Source of the DNA: an uncultured SAR86 cluster bacterium
GTDB lineage: Bacteria > Pseudomonadota > Gammaproteobacteria > Magnimaribacterales > Magnimaribacteraceae
Direction: 5' to 3'
DNA length: 64,000 nucleotides
Assembly: GCA_902517565.1 (NCBI GenBank)
Contig: CABYCU010000004.1
Span: 1-64,000, forward strand
The translations under genes were made by a program, and so were the position numbers. The number at the start of each line of letters is the position of its first letter. Within the stretch, counting starts at the first letter, position 1. A model generated the notes under the pieces. That model had not been told where the DNA came from. It did not search any database and saw only the letters and a program-made list of their open reading frames with translations. Positions 1-8,442 of the stretch are shown piece by piece.

Positions 1-92
1 TTAATGATTATATAGAACATACTTCAAAACTAGCTAAGGCTGAGGGTCTCTCTGCCCATGCGATAGCGGCCGAGAAAAGGATCAAATTTTAA
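1..92 (+). CDS. hisD: Histidinol dehydrogenase, C-terminal end (partial)
   Basis: The last 29 codons of a gene that enters from the left edge and stops at TAA 90-92. The visible peptide ends KLAKAEGLSAHAIAAEKRIKF, which resembles the C-terminal helix of HisD (family pattern: RAEGL.AHA..). HisD oxidises L-histidinol to histidine with NAD in the last steps of histidine synthesis. Gammaproteobacteria such as Pseudomonas keep his genes next to a DegS/AlgW protease gene, which fits the neighbour here. Its stop overlaps the degS stop by four bases (TTAA). Only the tail is visible, so the name rests on a short match plus context. Confidence 0.7.
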   Translation, partial: NDYIEHTSKLAKAEGLSAHAIAAEKRIKF

Positions 93-1138
93 TTTGCTTT
101 TTCAGCTACGAATGCAAGATTAAGTGATTGCACACCTCTTCTAATCTCCAGAAAAATCTCATCGCCGGGTTTAGATCTTGCAAAAGCTTTGTAAAGATTT
201 TCATAAGAAGCAATTTCATCATCGACAGAAATTAAGATATCGTTCTTTCTAAGTCCTCCTTTGGAAGCAGGTCCATTCTTCGCAACTTGAGAAATAATAA
301 TTTTTCCATTTCTTAATAAATTTTGTTTATCGATGCTAAAACCTAGCCATCCTCGTCTTACCTCACCATATTGAATTAGATCACTAATTATTTCTAAGGC
401 CAATGTTGAAGGTATGGCAAGACCAATTCCTTCAGATCCTCCGCTAGAAGATCTTATTAGGGTATTTATACCTATTAATCTACCACTAGTATCTATCAAA
501 GCACCTCCCGAGTTTCCTTGATTTATTGATGCATCAGTCTGCAGATAATTTGAGTAAGGATTATAGAATTCCCTTCCAGTAGCACTAATTATACCCATGC
601 TGACCGATTGCCCGAGACCATATGGATTACCTATAGCTAATACAATATCTCCTACGCTAACTTTGTCTGAATCTTCTATTTCAATAGAGGGAAAGGTTGC
701 TTCAGAATCACTTATTTTTAAGACAGCTAAATCTGTACCTTTATCAATTCCTACTAATTTAGTGATAAATTTTCTTCCATCACCTAACTCAGCTATAACT
801 CTGAGCGATTTCTGCCCAACTACATGTTGATTTGTAAGGATATATCCATCAGAACTCAAAATAACCCCAGAGCCCAAACTTGTCCTTATTTGTTCGTTAT
901 ATCCAAAAATAGAGTTTAATCCTTGAGAAGGACTTCTCTGGCTTTTAATAATTTGTTCACTGTATATATTTACTACAGCAGGAGAGGCTTTACTAATAGC
1001 GGTACTATATGAGTCCTCGATTTTTATAATTTTTTGGCTAGAGTATTCGTTTGTTCCATCAAAATAATAATAGGAAAAGACTAAGCCTAGCAAAGATCCT
1101 AAGACTACAGCTCCTAATAATTTATAGTGGTTTTCCAT
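89..1138 (-). CDS. degS: DegS-type periplasmic serine protease (trypsin + one PDZ)
   Basis: Inner-membrane-anchored serine protease of the HtrA family. In the family it senses misfolded outer-membrane proteins and starts the sigma-E cascade by cutting RseA. The start at 1138 (MENHYKLL) is chosen because AGGAGA lies about 10 nt upstream; an upstream in-frame ATG at 1204 would only add 22 non-conserved residues. The 349-residue protein has one N-terminal membrane segment (about 7-25), a trypsin-like domain with His105 (TNQHVV), Asp136 (GTDLAVL) and Ser210 (GNSGGA), then a single PDZ domain (about 250-345). One PDZ and the uncleaved anchor favour DegS/AlgW over DegP/DegQ. It is divergent from rplM and convergent with hisD. 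Confidence 0.92.
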   Translation of the reverse strand: MENHYKLLGAVVLGSLLGLVFSYYYFDGTNEYSSQKIIKIEDSYSTAISKASPAVVNIYSEQIIKSQRSPSQGLNSIFGYNEQIRTSLGSGVILSSDGYILTNQHVVGQKSLRVIAELGDGRKFITKLVGIDKGTDLAVLKISDSEATFPSIEIEDSDKVSVGDIVLAIGNPYGLGQSVSMGIISATGREFYNPYSNYLQTDASINQGNSGGALIDTSGRLIGINTLIRSSSGGSEGIGLAIPSTLALEIISDLIQYGEVRRGWLGFSIDKQNLLRNGKIIISQVAKNGPASKGGLRKNDILISVDDEIASYENLYKAFARSKPGDEIFLEIRRGVQSLNLAFVAEKAN

Positions 1139-1220
1139 TTTTTTTGTTCTCCTTATGAATTTAATCAAAAAAAACCATGTTCTTATATTCATTAGACAAG
1201 ACAAATCTGCAAAGTTCTTG

Positions 1221-1249
1221 TTGAATAAGAAGGTTGTAAGAAGTAAAAT
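1221..1249 (+). promoter_or_regulatory. Candidate sigma-70 promoter for rplM-rpsI
   Basis: TTGAAT at 1221-1226 and TAAAAT at 1244-1249 with a 17-bp spacer lie in the divergent gap between degS and rplM, about 40 bp before the rplM start. Four of six and five of six bases match the sigma-70 consensus. This is a pattern match only; no transcript data are available. Confidence 0.45.
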
Positions 1250-1286
1250 GCGCCCGCCTGCGTATTAAGTCAACTAAAACATCATA

Positions 1287-1715
1287 ATGAGAACTGAAAG
1301 TTATAAAAAGTCAGATATTGAAGAATCTTGGGTATTGGTAGACGCTAAGGGGAAGACTCTTGGTAGATTTGCTTCGGAAATAGCAAAGATTCTCTCTGGT
1401 AAAAACAAACCTGAATATACACCTAATGCAGATTTAGGTGATTTTGTTGTCGTTGTTAATGCCAATGAAATAAATGTGACGGGAAAGAAATTAGAGCAAA
1501 AAATATATTATCGTCATTCAGGCTACCCAGGAGGCATTAAGTCGAAGCCTCTAAAAGATGTAATGGAGAGCAGTGCAAGCGAAGCCATCAAAAGTGCAGT
1601 TAAAGGTATGCTGCCGAAAAGCAAATTGGGAAGACAAATGTTCACCAAACTCAAGGTTTATAATGATGCCGATCATCCTCACCAAGCTCAAAAACCTGTT
1701 GCAATAGAAATATAG
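1287..1715 (+). CDS. rplM: 50S ribosomal protein L13
   Basis: An early-assembling 23S rRNA-binding protein of the large subunit. The 142-residue product equals the E. coli length and shows the L13 features: the N-terminal [19 protein letters not shown] segment, HSGYPGG near residue 78, and [13 protein letters not shown] near 108-120. It is followed after 9 bp by rpsI, the standard L13-S9 operon, then by the bc1 genes. The leader between the candidate promoter and the ATG is short. The identity is secure. Confidence 0.98.
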   Translation: MRTESYKKSDIEESWVLVDAKGKTLGRFASEIAKILSGKNKPEYTPNADLGDFVVVVNANEINVTGKKLEQKIYYRHSGYPGGIKSKPLKDVMESSASEAIKSAVKGMLPKSKLGRQMFTKLKVYNDADHPHQAQKPVAIEI

Positions 1716-1724
1716 GAAAATAAA

Positions 1725-2111
1725 TTGGATCAAATAATAACAGTAGGTAGAAGAAAAACCTCAACAGCAAGAGTATTTCTCCAAAAAGGATCGGGAGAGA
1801 TAACAGTTAATAAAAAGAAACTAGAGGTCTACTTCGGAAGAGAAGTTGCACAAATGGTAGTAAAACAACCCTTGGTTTCTACTGAGCTAACTAAGGGTGT
1901 TGATATCAAGGCAACTGTCTCAGGTGGAGGAAGCTTTGGCCAGGCTGGTGCAATCCGACTAGGAATTGCAAGAGCTTTAATTGAATATGATGAGACACTC
2001 AAACCTATTCTCAAGAAAGAAGGATTTCTTACTAGAGACTCTAGAAAAGTTGAAAGGAAAAAAGTAGGTCTAAGGAAAGCAAGAAAAAGACCTCAGTACT
2101 CAAAAAGGTAA
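1725..2111 (+). CDS. rpsI: 30S ribosomal protein S9
   Basis: Small-subunit head protein whose basic C-terminal tail reaches the P-site tRNA. The 128 residues contain [12 protein letters not shown] near the N-terminus, [19 protein letters not shown] in the middle, and the lysine/arginine-rich tail ending in KR that is typical of S9. Translation appears to begin at a TTG codon at 1725, preceded by AGGA 8-9 nt upstream; no in-frame ATG lies near the conserved start. It follows rplM closely and petA begins two bases after its stop, so it is probably co-transcribed with both. Confidence 0.97.
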   Translation: MDQIITVGRRKTSTARVFLQKGSGEITVNKKKLEVYFGREVAQMVVKQPLVSTELTKGVDIKATVSGGGSFGQAGAIRLGIARALIEYDETLKPILKKEGFLTRDSRKVERKKVGLRKARKRPQYSKR

Positions 2112-2112
2112 T

Positions 2113-2709
2113 ATGCAACCAAAATCTCCTCCTAATCCGGGAAGAAGAAAATTTCTAATTGGTGCAACCTCTGCAGTTGGAGCAGTAGGAGTTGCCGGTG
2201 CTGTTGTTCCATTTATAAGTGCATTCAATCCAAGTGCGGCTGCTGAAGCTGCTGGAGCACCTGCAGTTGCTGATATCAGTCGATTAGCTCCCGGAGAAAT
2301 GATTATTGTTGAATGGAGAGGTACACCGATATACGTCGTTAAACATTCAGAGGAATCGATAAACGAAATTGACAAAAATTTAGAACGATTGGCAGATCCT
2401 GAATCAGATACAGAAGTTCAACCAATCTATGCAAAGAATAAATATAGATCTAGAAAACCGGGTATATCTGTGTTGTCTGCAGTATGTACTCATCTAGGAT
2501 GTGCCCCGAAATATTATCCTCAGTTGGGAGTTGTGGATTTTGATTCTGACTGGCAAGGAGGCTTTTTTTGCCCTTGTCACGGTTCAAAATTTGATCTAGC
2601 TGGGAGAGTTTACGCTGGAGTTCCTGCCCCAGACAATCTAGCTGTGCCGCCACACTACTTTAAAACAGATGACATACTAGTCATCGGTGAAGACGGAGAT
2701 ATAGCATAA
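2113..2709 (+). CDS. petA: Ubiquinol-cytochrome c reductase Rieske iron-sulfur subunit
   Basis: Rieske [2Fe-2S] subunit of the cytochrome bc1 complex, which passes one electron from ubiquinol to cytochrome c1. The 198-residue protein begins with a twin-arginine-like segment ([10 protein letters not shown], residues 11-20) and a hydrophobic anchor to about residue 36. The cluster motifs are CTHLGC (125-130) and CPCHG (153-157), giving two Cys and two His ligands plus the disulphide pair. Its last base overlaps the ATG of the cytochrome b gene. Order petA-petB-petC downstream of rplM-rpsI is the usual proteobacterial arrangement. Confidence 0.96.
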   Translation: MQPKSPPNPGRRKFLIGATSAVGAVGVAGAVVPFISAFNPSAAAEAAGAPAVADISRLAPGEMIIVEWRGTPIYVVKHSEESINEIDKNLERLADPESDTEVQPIYAKNKYRSRKPGISVLSAVCTHLGCAPKYYPQLGVVDFDSDWQGGFFCPCHGSKFDLAGRVYAGVPAPDNLAVPPHYFKTDDILVIGEDGDIA

Positions 2710-3947
2710 TGGTTACAAAAATGATGAATTGGTTCGATGATAGATTGCCTTTGACTGCAACTATAGAAAGACACCTCACAAAATATCCTGCTCCTATAAA
2801 CATGAACATCTGGTATCTTGCTGGCGTCTTGTTGGTAGTTGTTTTAGTTATACAACTTGCTTCAGGCATATGGCTTCTAATGAATTATGAACCTACAGCT
2901 GAAGGAGCCTTCGCTTCAATTCAATACATAATGAGAGATGTTAAATATGGATATATTATCCGTTATATGCACACAACAGGTGCATCTGCTTTCTTTGCAT
3001 TGATATTTTTGCATATGTTTAGAGGCATGATGTACGGCTCTTATCAAAAACCAAGAGAGTTATTATGGGTACTCGGTTGGATAACTTATCTACTACTTTG
3101 TATGCTTGGCTTTACGGGATATGTTCTTCCTTGGGGTCAAATGTCCTTTTGGGCTGCTCAAGTAATCATGTCACTATTCGGTTCTATTCCTTACATAGGA
3201 GAAGAGTTACTAACATGGATTAGAGGAGACTATCTCATTTCAGGAATAACTTTAAATAGACTTTTTGCTTTTCATGTAGTCCTGCTGCCCCTAGCTTTAA
3301 TTGCAGTCGTTTTTGTCCATATTCTTGCTCTTCATGAAGTGGGTTCTAATAACCCTGATGGCGTAGATGTAAAGAAATTCAAAGATGAAGATGGGGTGCC
3401 TTTAGATACTAAACCATTCTTCCCTTACGACGTCATGCATGATTTATATGCCATAGGTGTATTTCTAATTTTCTTCGTAGCAATAATGTTCTTTTATCCT
3501 GATGGAGGAGGGTATGTAATTGAATATGTTAATTACGAAGCTGCCGATAATCTAAAGACACCTGAGCATATAGTTCCTTCTTGGTATTACACTCCTTATT
3601 ACGCTATGTTACGGGCAGTAACTTTTCCTCTATTCGGATTAACAGCAAAGTTCCTAGGATTTGTTGTTATGGCAGCAGGAATAGCAATTTTTGTGGCTTT
3701 ACCATGGTTAGATAGAAGTCCGGTTAAATCAATTAAATATAAAGGTATCTACAGTAAATTTTTCCTAGCTTTATTTGTAGTTAGTTTCTTTGTGTTAGGT
3801 TACCTAGGAACAGTAACATCCACTCCCGGTAGAACCATAGCAGCCCAAATATTTACTATCACTTACTTTGCCTACTTCTTATTGATGCCAATTTATACCA
3901 AGTACGAAACATGTAAACCCGTTCCTGATAGAGTTCAGTTGGGATGA
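2709..3947 (+). CDS. petB: Cytochrome b of the bc1 complex
   Basis: Multi-spanning haem-binding subunit that carries the Qo and Qi quinone sites. The 412-residue sequence is full-length and strongly hydrophobic with about eight to nine helices. Paired histidines for the two b haems are visible in HTTGASAFFALIFLHMFRG (about 97-115) and in FHVVLLPLALIAVVFVH (about 198-214). The Qo-site region GYVLPWGQMSFW is seen near 137-148, and a PEHIVPSWYYTPYYAMLR segment follows near 278-295, as in the PEWY region of the family. It overlaps petA by one base and petC by four. Confidence 0.97.
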   Translation: MVTKMMNWFDDRLPLTATIERHLTKYPAPINMNIWYLAGVLLVVVLVIQLASGIWLLMNYEPTAEGAFASIQYIMRDVKYGYIIRYMHTTGASAFFALIFLHMFRGMMYGSYQKPRELLWVLGWITYLLLCMLGFTGYVLPWGQMSFWAAQVIMSLFGSIPYIGEELLTWIRGDYLISGITLNRLFAFHVVLLPLALIAVVFVHILALHEVGSNNPDGVDVKKFKDEDGVPLDTKPFFPYDVMHDLYAIGVFLIFFVAIMFFYPDGGGYVIEYVNYEAADNLKTPEHIVPSWYYTPYYAMLRAVTFPLFGLTAKFLGFVVMAAGIAIFVALPWLDRSPVKSIKYKGIYSKFFLALFVVSFFVLGYLGTVTSTPGRTIAAQIFTITYFAYFLLMPIYTKYETCKPVPDRVQLG

Positions 3948-4783
3948 AAAAAATAACGCTTCTAGTTTCTTCATTAGCATTTCTAGTAACATTTTTTGTT
4001 TCTTTCAATTTAAGTGCCGCCGGCGGAGCTGCTTGTGGAATTTACCTTTCAGAAGATGGTCTTACTAAAGGAGAATGTAAGGAAGCGTTAATTGATGCAA
4101 AAAATAAAGCCTCACTTCAACGAGGCGCTCAGATTTATATGAACTACTGTTTGGGCTGCCACTCCTTAAAATATGCTCGATATAAAAAAGTTTCAGAAGA
4201 TTTAGAAATACCTTTGGATATGTTCCAAGAAAATCTAATTTTTGGTGATCAAAAAATGGGTGATTTAATAAAAATAGGAATGGATCCAAAGGAAGCTAAA
4301 GAATGGTTTGGTAACGCACCTCCTGATCTGACACTCGAAGCAGGATTAAGAGGCTCTGATTGGATTTATACCTACCTCACAAGTTTTTATCTAGATGAAT
4401 CAAGACCCTTAGGGGTGAATAATAAAGTCTACGAAAATGTTGGTATGCCTCATGTCTTAATTGATATGCAAGGAACTCCAAGATCTGTTTGTAGGCAAAT
4501 TCCTTTAATAGCAGATAATGGAGGAATCAAGCAAGATCCTTTAACTGGAGAACAACTCACACAAGAAAAATGTGGATTCCTCGAAATTGATAGCGGAACT
4601 GGTGAGATGAACGCAGACGAATTTGATCAATCAATGTTAGATTTAACAAACTTTCTAGCTTATATGACTGACCCTTTAAAGGTTGAAAGAGAAACTATAG
4701 GAACATATGTCTTGTTATATTTGTTCATATTTACAATGCTTAGTTATCTTCTCTATAGAGAATTTAAGAAAGATCTTCATTAA
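3944..4783 (+). CDS. petC: Cytochrome c1 of the bc1 complex
   Basis: Membrane-anchored c-type cytochrome that receives electrons from the Rieske centre. Residues 1-25 form a Sec signal peptide (FNLSAAG cleavage area). The single haem-attachment motif CLGCH lies at 69-73, followed by SLKYARY, which is typical of c1. Near the C-terminus a hydrophobic helix (YVLLYLFIFTMLSYLLY) with basic flanks anchors the protein. The 279-residue length is normal for the family. The ATG overlaps the petB stop by four bases, so the three subunits are probably translationally coupled. Confidence 0.96.
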   Translation: MKKITLLVSSLAFLVTFFVSFNLSAAGGAACGIYLSEDGLTKGECKEALIDAKNKASLQRGAQIYMNYCLGCHSLKYARYKKVSEDLEIPLDMFQENLIFGDQKMGDLIKIGMDPKEAKEWFGNAPPDLTLEAGLRGSDWIYTYLTSFYLDESRPLGVNNKVYENVGMPHVLIDMQGTPRSVCRQIPLIADNGGIKQDPLTGEQLTQEKCGFLEIDSGTGEMNADEFDQSMLDLTNFLAYMTDPLKVERETIGTYVLLYLFIFTMLSYLLYREFKKDLH

Positions 4784-4801
4784 CATCCAATAGGAGTTTT
4801 T

Positions 4802-5440
4802 ATGGTATCCCTTAGTAACAGAACATCAATGGCCCTTTTTTCAGATCCAATGGATCACTATAGTCACAGAGTAAGAATTGTTATGACCGAAAAAGGCGTT
4901 TCTAGCGAAATTATAGACACTGATCTGAACAACTTGAGTCCTGAAATTTTAGAGGCCAGTCCTTATGCGGAGTTACCTGTACTGGTCGATAGGGATGTTT
5001 GTTTATATGACTCAATTATACTTATGGAGTACCTCGATGAAAGATTTCCTCACCCTCCATTATTGCCAGTTTATCCCGTGTCTAGAGCACACATAAGATT
5101 GTTTATAGAAAGAATAGAAAGAGATTGGTGTGGAATATTTGACGATTTAATAAGTGGAAGTCCTACTGAAGCAAAAGCTAAAAAGCTGAGACTAGAGTTA
5201 AAGGCACAAATACTTGCAATGTCTCCTATTCTTAAGGAAAAACCTTTTTTCATGTCAGATGAATTTAGTTTAGTTGACTGTTGTATCGCTCCAATATTAT
5301 GGAGATTACCTTTGATAGGAATTGATTTACAAAAAGATGCTAAAACCAAACCAATATATGAATACATGCAAAGAGTTTTTACAAAGTCATGCTTCATAGA
5401 TAGTCTTTCGGAATTGGAGAGAGACATAAGGAATTATTAA
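4802..5440 (+). CDS. sspA: Stringent starvation protein A (GST-fold RNA polymerase-associated protein)
   Basis: A 212-residue protein with a thioredoxin-like N-terminal domain and a helical C-terminal domain. The N-terminal block (MALFSDPMDHYSHRVRIVM and ASPYAELPVLVDRD..LYDSIILMEYLDERFPHPPL) is characteristic of SspA rather than of catalytic glutathione transferases. In E. coli SspA binds RNA polymerase and acts in stationary phase and acid tolerance. A TAGGAG sequence precedes the ATG at 4802; the ATG nine codons later (MALFSD) is an alternative start. Its usual partner sspB is not next to it; instead a convergent lpoA begins three bases after the stop. Confidence 0.92.
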   Translation: MVSLSNRTSMALFSDPMDHYSHRVRIVMTEKGVSSEIIDTDLNNLSPEILEASPYAELPVLVDRDVCLYDSIILMEYLDERFPHPPLLPVYPVSRAHIRLFIERIERDWCGIFDDLISGSPTEAKAKKLRLELKAQILAMSPILKEKPFFMSDEFSLVDCCIAPILWRLPLIGIDLQKDAKTKPIYEYMQRVFTKSCFIDSLSELERDIRNY

Positions 5441-5443
5441 TAA

Positions 5444-6580
5444 TTACAAGATCTCTATACCTTCATCGAGCATTCTAAATATGTAAGGTTCCCTTTCCAC
5501 CTTCTTTCTATTGATCTTGATTCTTCCCGAAAGGCCCTTGTATAAAAAATCTTTAGTATTGATTCCTCCGAAGCTCAGCATGACAATTTCAAATGAATCA
5601 TAACCTACTGCAAATCCTCTATTTCTTTTTATATCAGGAATATAAGCAGGCAGGTTTATAGGCATCATGATAGACATATCAGAATTTAAGGTATCTTCTA
5701 AGTCATTATCTATATAGTTATAAGTCTCATTTTCTTCCCAACTATTAAGCATAAAAATATTAAAGTTCTTGGCCGAAATATAATCCAATGCTGGTTTTAG
5801 ATTTCTAGCGTCTTTGAGCCCAACTGATAAAAAGAACGTATCTATATCATCTCTTACCCTAATTTCGCCTGCTAATTGTCTGGAAATTCTTCTAGATAAT
5901 TTTCTTGTTCGTTCTTTACTTCTATCAGCCATCATTAATTTTGAAAATAAATTCTGACTGCTCATAGATTCTTTGAATGTAGTTGTTTCAACAACTTCCT
6001 TATCTCTCAAAATCAGTTCATTACTTATAATTTTTGCATCATTAGTCCTATTACTATCTATGACTACAAATCTCTGATCTGAATCTTTAATGTAATTCAT
6101 TAGAACTTTTTTCTCTGATTCCCGAGATACTACAAAGTTATACCTATACCCCTGCAGATCTTTACGACTGTTGGTAACGTAAAAGGTCTCTGACTTTTTT
6201 AGACCTTCCAAGCATTGACTGTTATTGGATACTAATTTATTTTTTTTGGTTTCAAATACGATAGAAAAACCTTCTAATTGCTCTTGAATAATACATTTAT
6301 TATTTTCAATTCGAATAATTTTAATTTTTGGCAAATATTTAATCTTATTTCTGTAAAAATACGCATTGGCCAAGAAACCCTGTACTTCATACGAAATACC
6401 TTCTTCACTTTGATCTGCAAAAAAATATAGATTTAATTGCTTGGGTAATGATCTTATTTTGTAGTTAAAATTTGGCTTTTCAATTAAGGTATCTATGGAA
6501 TTACTTTGATCATTATCTGGAATAGACGAACAAGCCCCTAAAATTATAAGAATAATAGATAATAAAATTACGTTCTTCAT
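5444..6580 (-). CDS. lpoA: Short LpoA/LppC-like outer-membrane lipoprotein (PBP1A activator)
   Basis: The 378-residue product has a lipoprotein signal with lipobox LGAC (about residues 13-16). Its last third resembles the C-terminal periplasmic-binding-protein fold of LpoA: a DIDTFFLSVGLKDARNLKPAL stretch, then AVGYDSFEIVML, and a final GLSGRIKINRKKVEREPYIF that matches the family's ending (GLTG.. pattern). LpoA spans the periplasm to stimulate the transpeptidase of PBP1A. E. coli LpoA is about 680 residues with an N-terminal TPR-like domain, so this is a much reduced form. Context supports the call: lpoA divergent from rsmI is standard. The start codons of the two genes are only 8 bp apart. 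Confidence 0.75.
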   Translation of the reverse strand: MKNVILLSIILIILGACSSIPDNDQSNSIDTLIEKPNFNYKIRSLPKQLNLYFFADQSEEGISYEVQGFLANAYFYRNKIKYLPKIKIIRIENNKCIIQEQLEGFSIVFETKKNKLVSNNSQCLEGLKKSETFYVTNSRKDLQGYRYNFVVSRESEKKVLMNYIKDSDQRFVVIDSNRTNDAKIISNELILRDKEVVETTTFKESMSSQNLFSKLMMADRSKERTRKLSRRISRQLAGEIRVRDDIDTFFLSVGLKDARNLKPALDYISAKNFNIFMLNSWEENETYNYIDNDLEDTLNSDMSIMMPINLPAYIPDIKRNRGFAVGYDSFEIVMLSFGGINTKDFLYKGLSGRIKINRKKVEREPYIFRMLDEGIEIL

Positions 6581-6588
6581 CTTTTATA

Positions 6589-7428
6589 ATGGATAAAAAC
6601 AACGGTTCTCTTTATATAGTCTCTACCCCAATTGGTAATTTAGATGATATTACACTACGGGCTCTTGAAGTGCTGAAGAAAGTTGATATTTGCGCAGCTG
6701 AAGATACAAGAACCTCAAAGATTCTATTAAGTAAGTACAACATAAACACAAAACTTACCTCGTACCATAAGTTTTCGGAAAAAAGTAAGACCTTATCTTT
6801 AATAGAAAATTTAAAATCTGGAATGGATGTGGCGCTAATTAGCGATGCTGGAACTCCTTTAATTTCTGATCCTGGAAAATATTTATTAGATGCTGCTATC
6901 TTAAATAAGATTTCGGTTATTCCAATTCCCGGAGCAACATCGGTTATACCTGCATTAACAGTATCAGGTTTCAATCTTGATAGTTTTTGCTTTTATGGGT
7001 TTTTTCCGAGACAAAAAAAAGAACAAATCAGAGTTCTTAAGGAGATATCTGTCTCAACTAAGACCTCTGTCTTTTTTGAATCAGGAAAGCGCATAGACAA
7101 GATGTTAGATACGCTTTTAAGTCATCTTCAGGCAAATACAAATATAATTGTAGCTAGAGAAATTACTAAAATTTATGAGACATTTTATAGAGGTGATATT
7201 GAGACAGTAGCAAAAAATATAATCGACTCTGAGTATGGAAAGAAAGGAGAATTCGTAGTTGTTATAGAAGGAAACCTTCCGGATGTTAACAGTGAAATAT
7301 CAGAAGAGGACAAAAGAATTTTAGAAATTTTATTAGAAAAATTAGATAAAAAATTAGCCTTCGAACTAGCTTCCAAAATCCTGAATAAGAAAAGGAATGA
7401 TATTTATAAAATAAAAATTAAGAGCTAA
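6589..7428 (+). CDS. rsmI: 16S rRNA (cytidine-1402-2'-O)-methyltransferase RsmI
   Basis: SAM-dependent methyltransferase that adds the 2'-O-methyl group to C1402 in the decoding centre of 16S rRNA. The 279-residue sequence has the tetrapyrrole-methylase fold: GSLYIVSTPIGNLDDITLRALEVL at 6-29, AAEDTR near 36-41, LISDAGTPLISDPG near 83-96, and FYGFFPR near 130-136. No convincing Shine-Dalgarno sequence precedes the ATG, because only 8 bp separate it from the divergent lpoA start. Transcription must therefore begin inside lpoA, or the message is leaderless. The gene lies upstream of rnpB, as in many Gammaproteobacteria. Confidence 0.95.
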   Translation: MDKNNGSLYIVSTPIGNLDDITLRALEVLKKVDICAAEDTRTSKILLSKYNINTKLTSYHKFSEKSKTLSLIENLKSGMDVALISDAGTPLISDPGKYLLDAAILNKISVIPIPGATSVIPALTVSGFNLDSFCFYGFFPRQKKEQIRVLKEISVSTKTSVFFESGKRIDKMLDTLLSHLQANTNIIVAREITKIYETFYRGDIETVAKNIIDSEYGKKGEFVVVIEGNLPDVNSEISEEDKRILEILLEKLDKKLAFELASKILNKKRNDIYKIKIKS

Positions 7429-7463
7429 GCTTCTTTTAAAATTGATTTATATATACAATTTAA

Positions 7464-7808
7464 AAGAGTCAGCTAGATAATCGCTCAATTATTTGAGAGG
7501 AAAGTCCGGGCTCCACTGGACAAGACGCCAGGTAATTCCTGGGAGATGCAAATCTACGGATAGTGCAACAGAAAACAAACCGCCTTATTTATTAAGGTAA
7601 GGGTGAAAAGGTGTGGTAAGAGCGCACCGCATATCAGGTAACTGCATATGGCACGGTAAACCCCGTCTGGAGCAAGACCAAATAGAGGCCCTCGTGTCAG
7701 TCCTGACTGGGCCAGGGTAGGTTGCTTGAATTTTGTGGTGACGCAAAATCTAGATGAATGATTATCCTCGACAGAACCCGGCTTATAGGCTGACTCACTT
7801 TCATTCTT
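7464..7808 (+). ncRNA. rnpB: RNase P RNA, bacterial type A
   Basis: Catalytic RNA of RNase P, which matures the 5' end of tRNAs. The ends pair as helix P1: GAGTCAGC at 7466-7473 with GCTGACTC at 7789-7796. The conserved core is present: GAGGAAAGTCCGGGCTCC at about 7496-7513, the internal GGTAAGAGCGCACCG block near 7616-7630, GGCACGGTAAACCCCGTC near 7650-7667 followed by GGAGCAAGACCAAATAG, and the 3' strand ACAGAACCCGGCTTATAGG at 7771-7789, which closes P4. Exact ends are estimated from P1. It lies between rsmI and mraZ. No clear intrinsic terminator follows. Confidence 0.96.
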
Positions 7809-7894
7809 TATTTATTCCTGGTCTTATAATCTTTATTTCAATTCTTGTCTTAAGAGAGTGTAGATTTCTTTATACTTTCACTAGCATTTTATAT

Positions 7895-7924
7895 AAAAGT
7901 GTGTAAAAGTGGGTCAAAGTGCAC
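7895..7924 (+). promoter_or_regulatory. MraZ-type operator: three direct repeats with 10-bp period
   Basis: Three tandem 10-mers, AAAAGTGTGT (7895-7904), AAAAGTGGGT (7905-7914) and CAAAGTGCAC (7915-7924), share an AAAGTG core and start 38 bp before mraZ. MraZ is known to bind direct repeats with about one helical turn between them upstream of its own operon (TGGGN boxes in E. coli). The spacing and position match that role; the bases differ somewhat from the E. coli box. This suggests autorepression of the dcw cluster. The surrounding 7809-7962 region shows no other clear feature. Confidence 0.7.
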
Positions 7925-7962
7925 AATAATGTAACGCTTAAAAATATCTATATTCAAAAGAA

Positions 7963-8442
7963 ATGAGTTTAGGCATATATGGATCAAGTACTCTTACTCT
8001 TGATACAAAGGGTCGGATTGTTATACCTGCGAGGTATAGAGAGCTACTGCGCCAGAATTGTGAGGGAGAAATGGCCATTACTAAAGATCCCCAATATCCA
8101 GCATTAATTATATACCCAGGGAAAGTATGGAAAATAATATCTCAAAAATTTGAAGCTCTTGGAGGATTAAATCAGAAGGTTCGATCAATGCAATGGAAGA
8201 TTTTAGGTAATGCTTCCGTAACAGATTTTGAAGTTGGGGAGAGAATGACACTACTTATTCCTCAAATATTGAGGGATTTTGCAGATCTGTCAATTAAGGA
8301 ACATGTTGCACTCGTAGGCATGGGTTCAAAATTTGAACTATGGAATTTAGATAATTGGGAAAAAAAACAGTCTGGTCTTCAAGTTTCTGGAGAGGATCTA
8401 ATCGAGGATTTACCAACTACTTTAGAGGAGATACCATTTTGA
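7963..8442 (+). CDS. mraZ: Transcriptional regulator MraZ
   Basis: DNA-binding protein of the AbrB-like double-barrel fold, first gene of the dcw cluster. The 159 residues show the duplicated MraZ motif: TLDTKGRIVIPARYRELL at about 12-29 and VTDFEVGERMTLLIPQILRDFADL at about 86-110, where the second copy has the weaker DxxGR match (EVGER). It probably binds the repeats at 7895-7924 and represses its own operon, as known for E. coli. Its stop codon overlaps the TTG start of rsmH by two bases, indicating translational coupling. Confidence 0.94.
   Translation: MSLGIYGSSTLTLDTKGRIVIPARYRELLRQNCEGEMAITKDPQYPALIIYPGKVWKIISQKFEALGGLNQKVRSMQWKILGNASVTDFEVGERMTLLIPQILRDFADLSIKEHVALVGMGSKFELWNLDNWEKKQSGLQVSGEDLIEDLPTTLEEIPF

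Noticed and set aside
5071..5427. Antisense 118-codon open frame inside sspA
   Set aside because: Shadow of sspA; no recognisable domain and no independent start signal.
6585..6590. TATAAT between lpoA and rsmI as an rsmI -10 box
   Set aside because: It overlaps the rsmI start codon itself and so cannot drive that gene; AT-rich chance match.
7841..7876. Promoter TTGTCT / TATACT before mraZ
   Set aside because: The spacer is 20 bp, outside the usual range, and several other AT-rich hexamers compete; the true promoter could not be decided.
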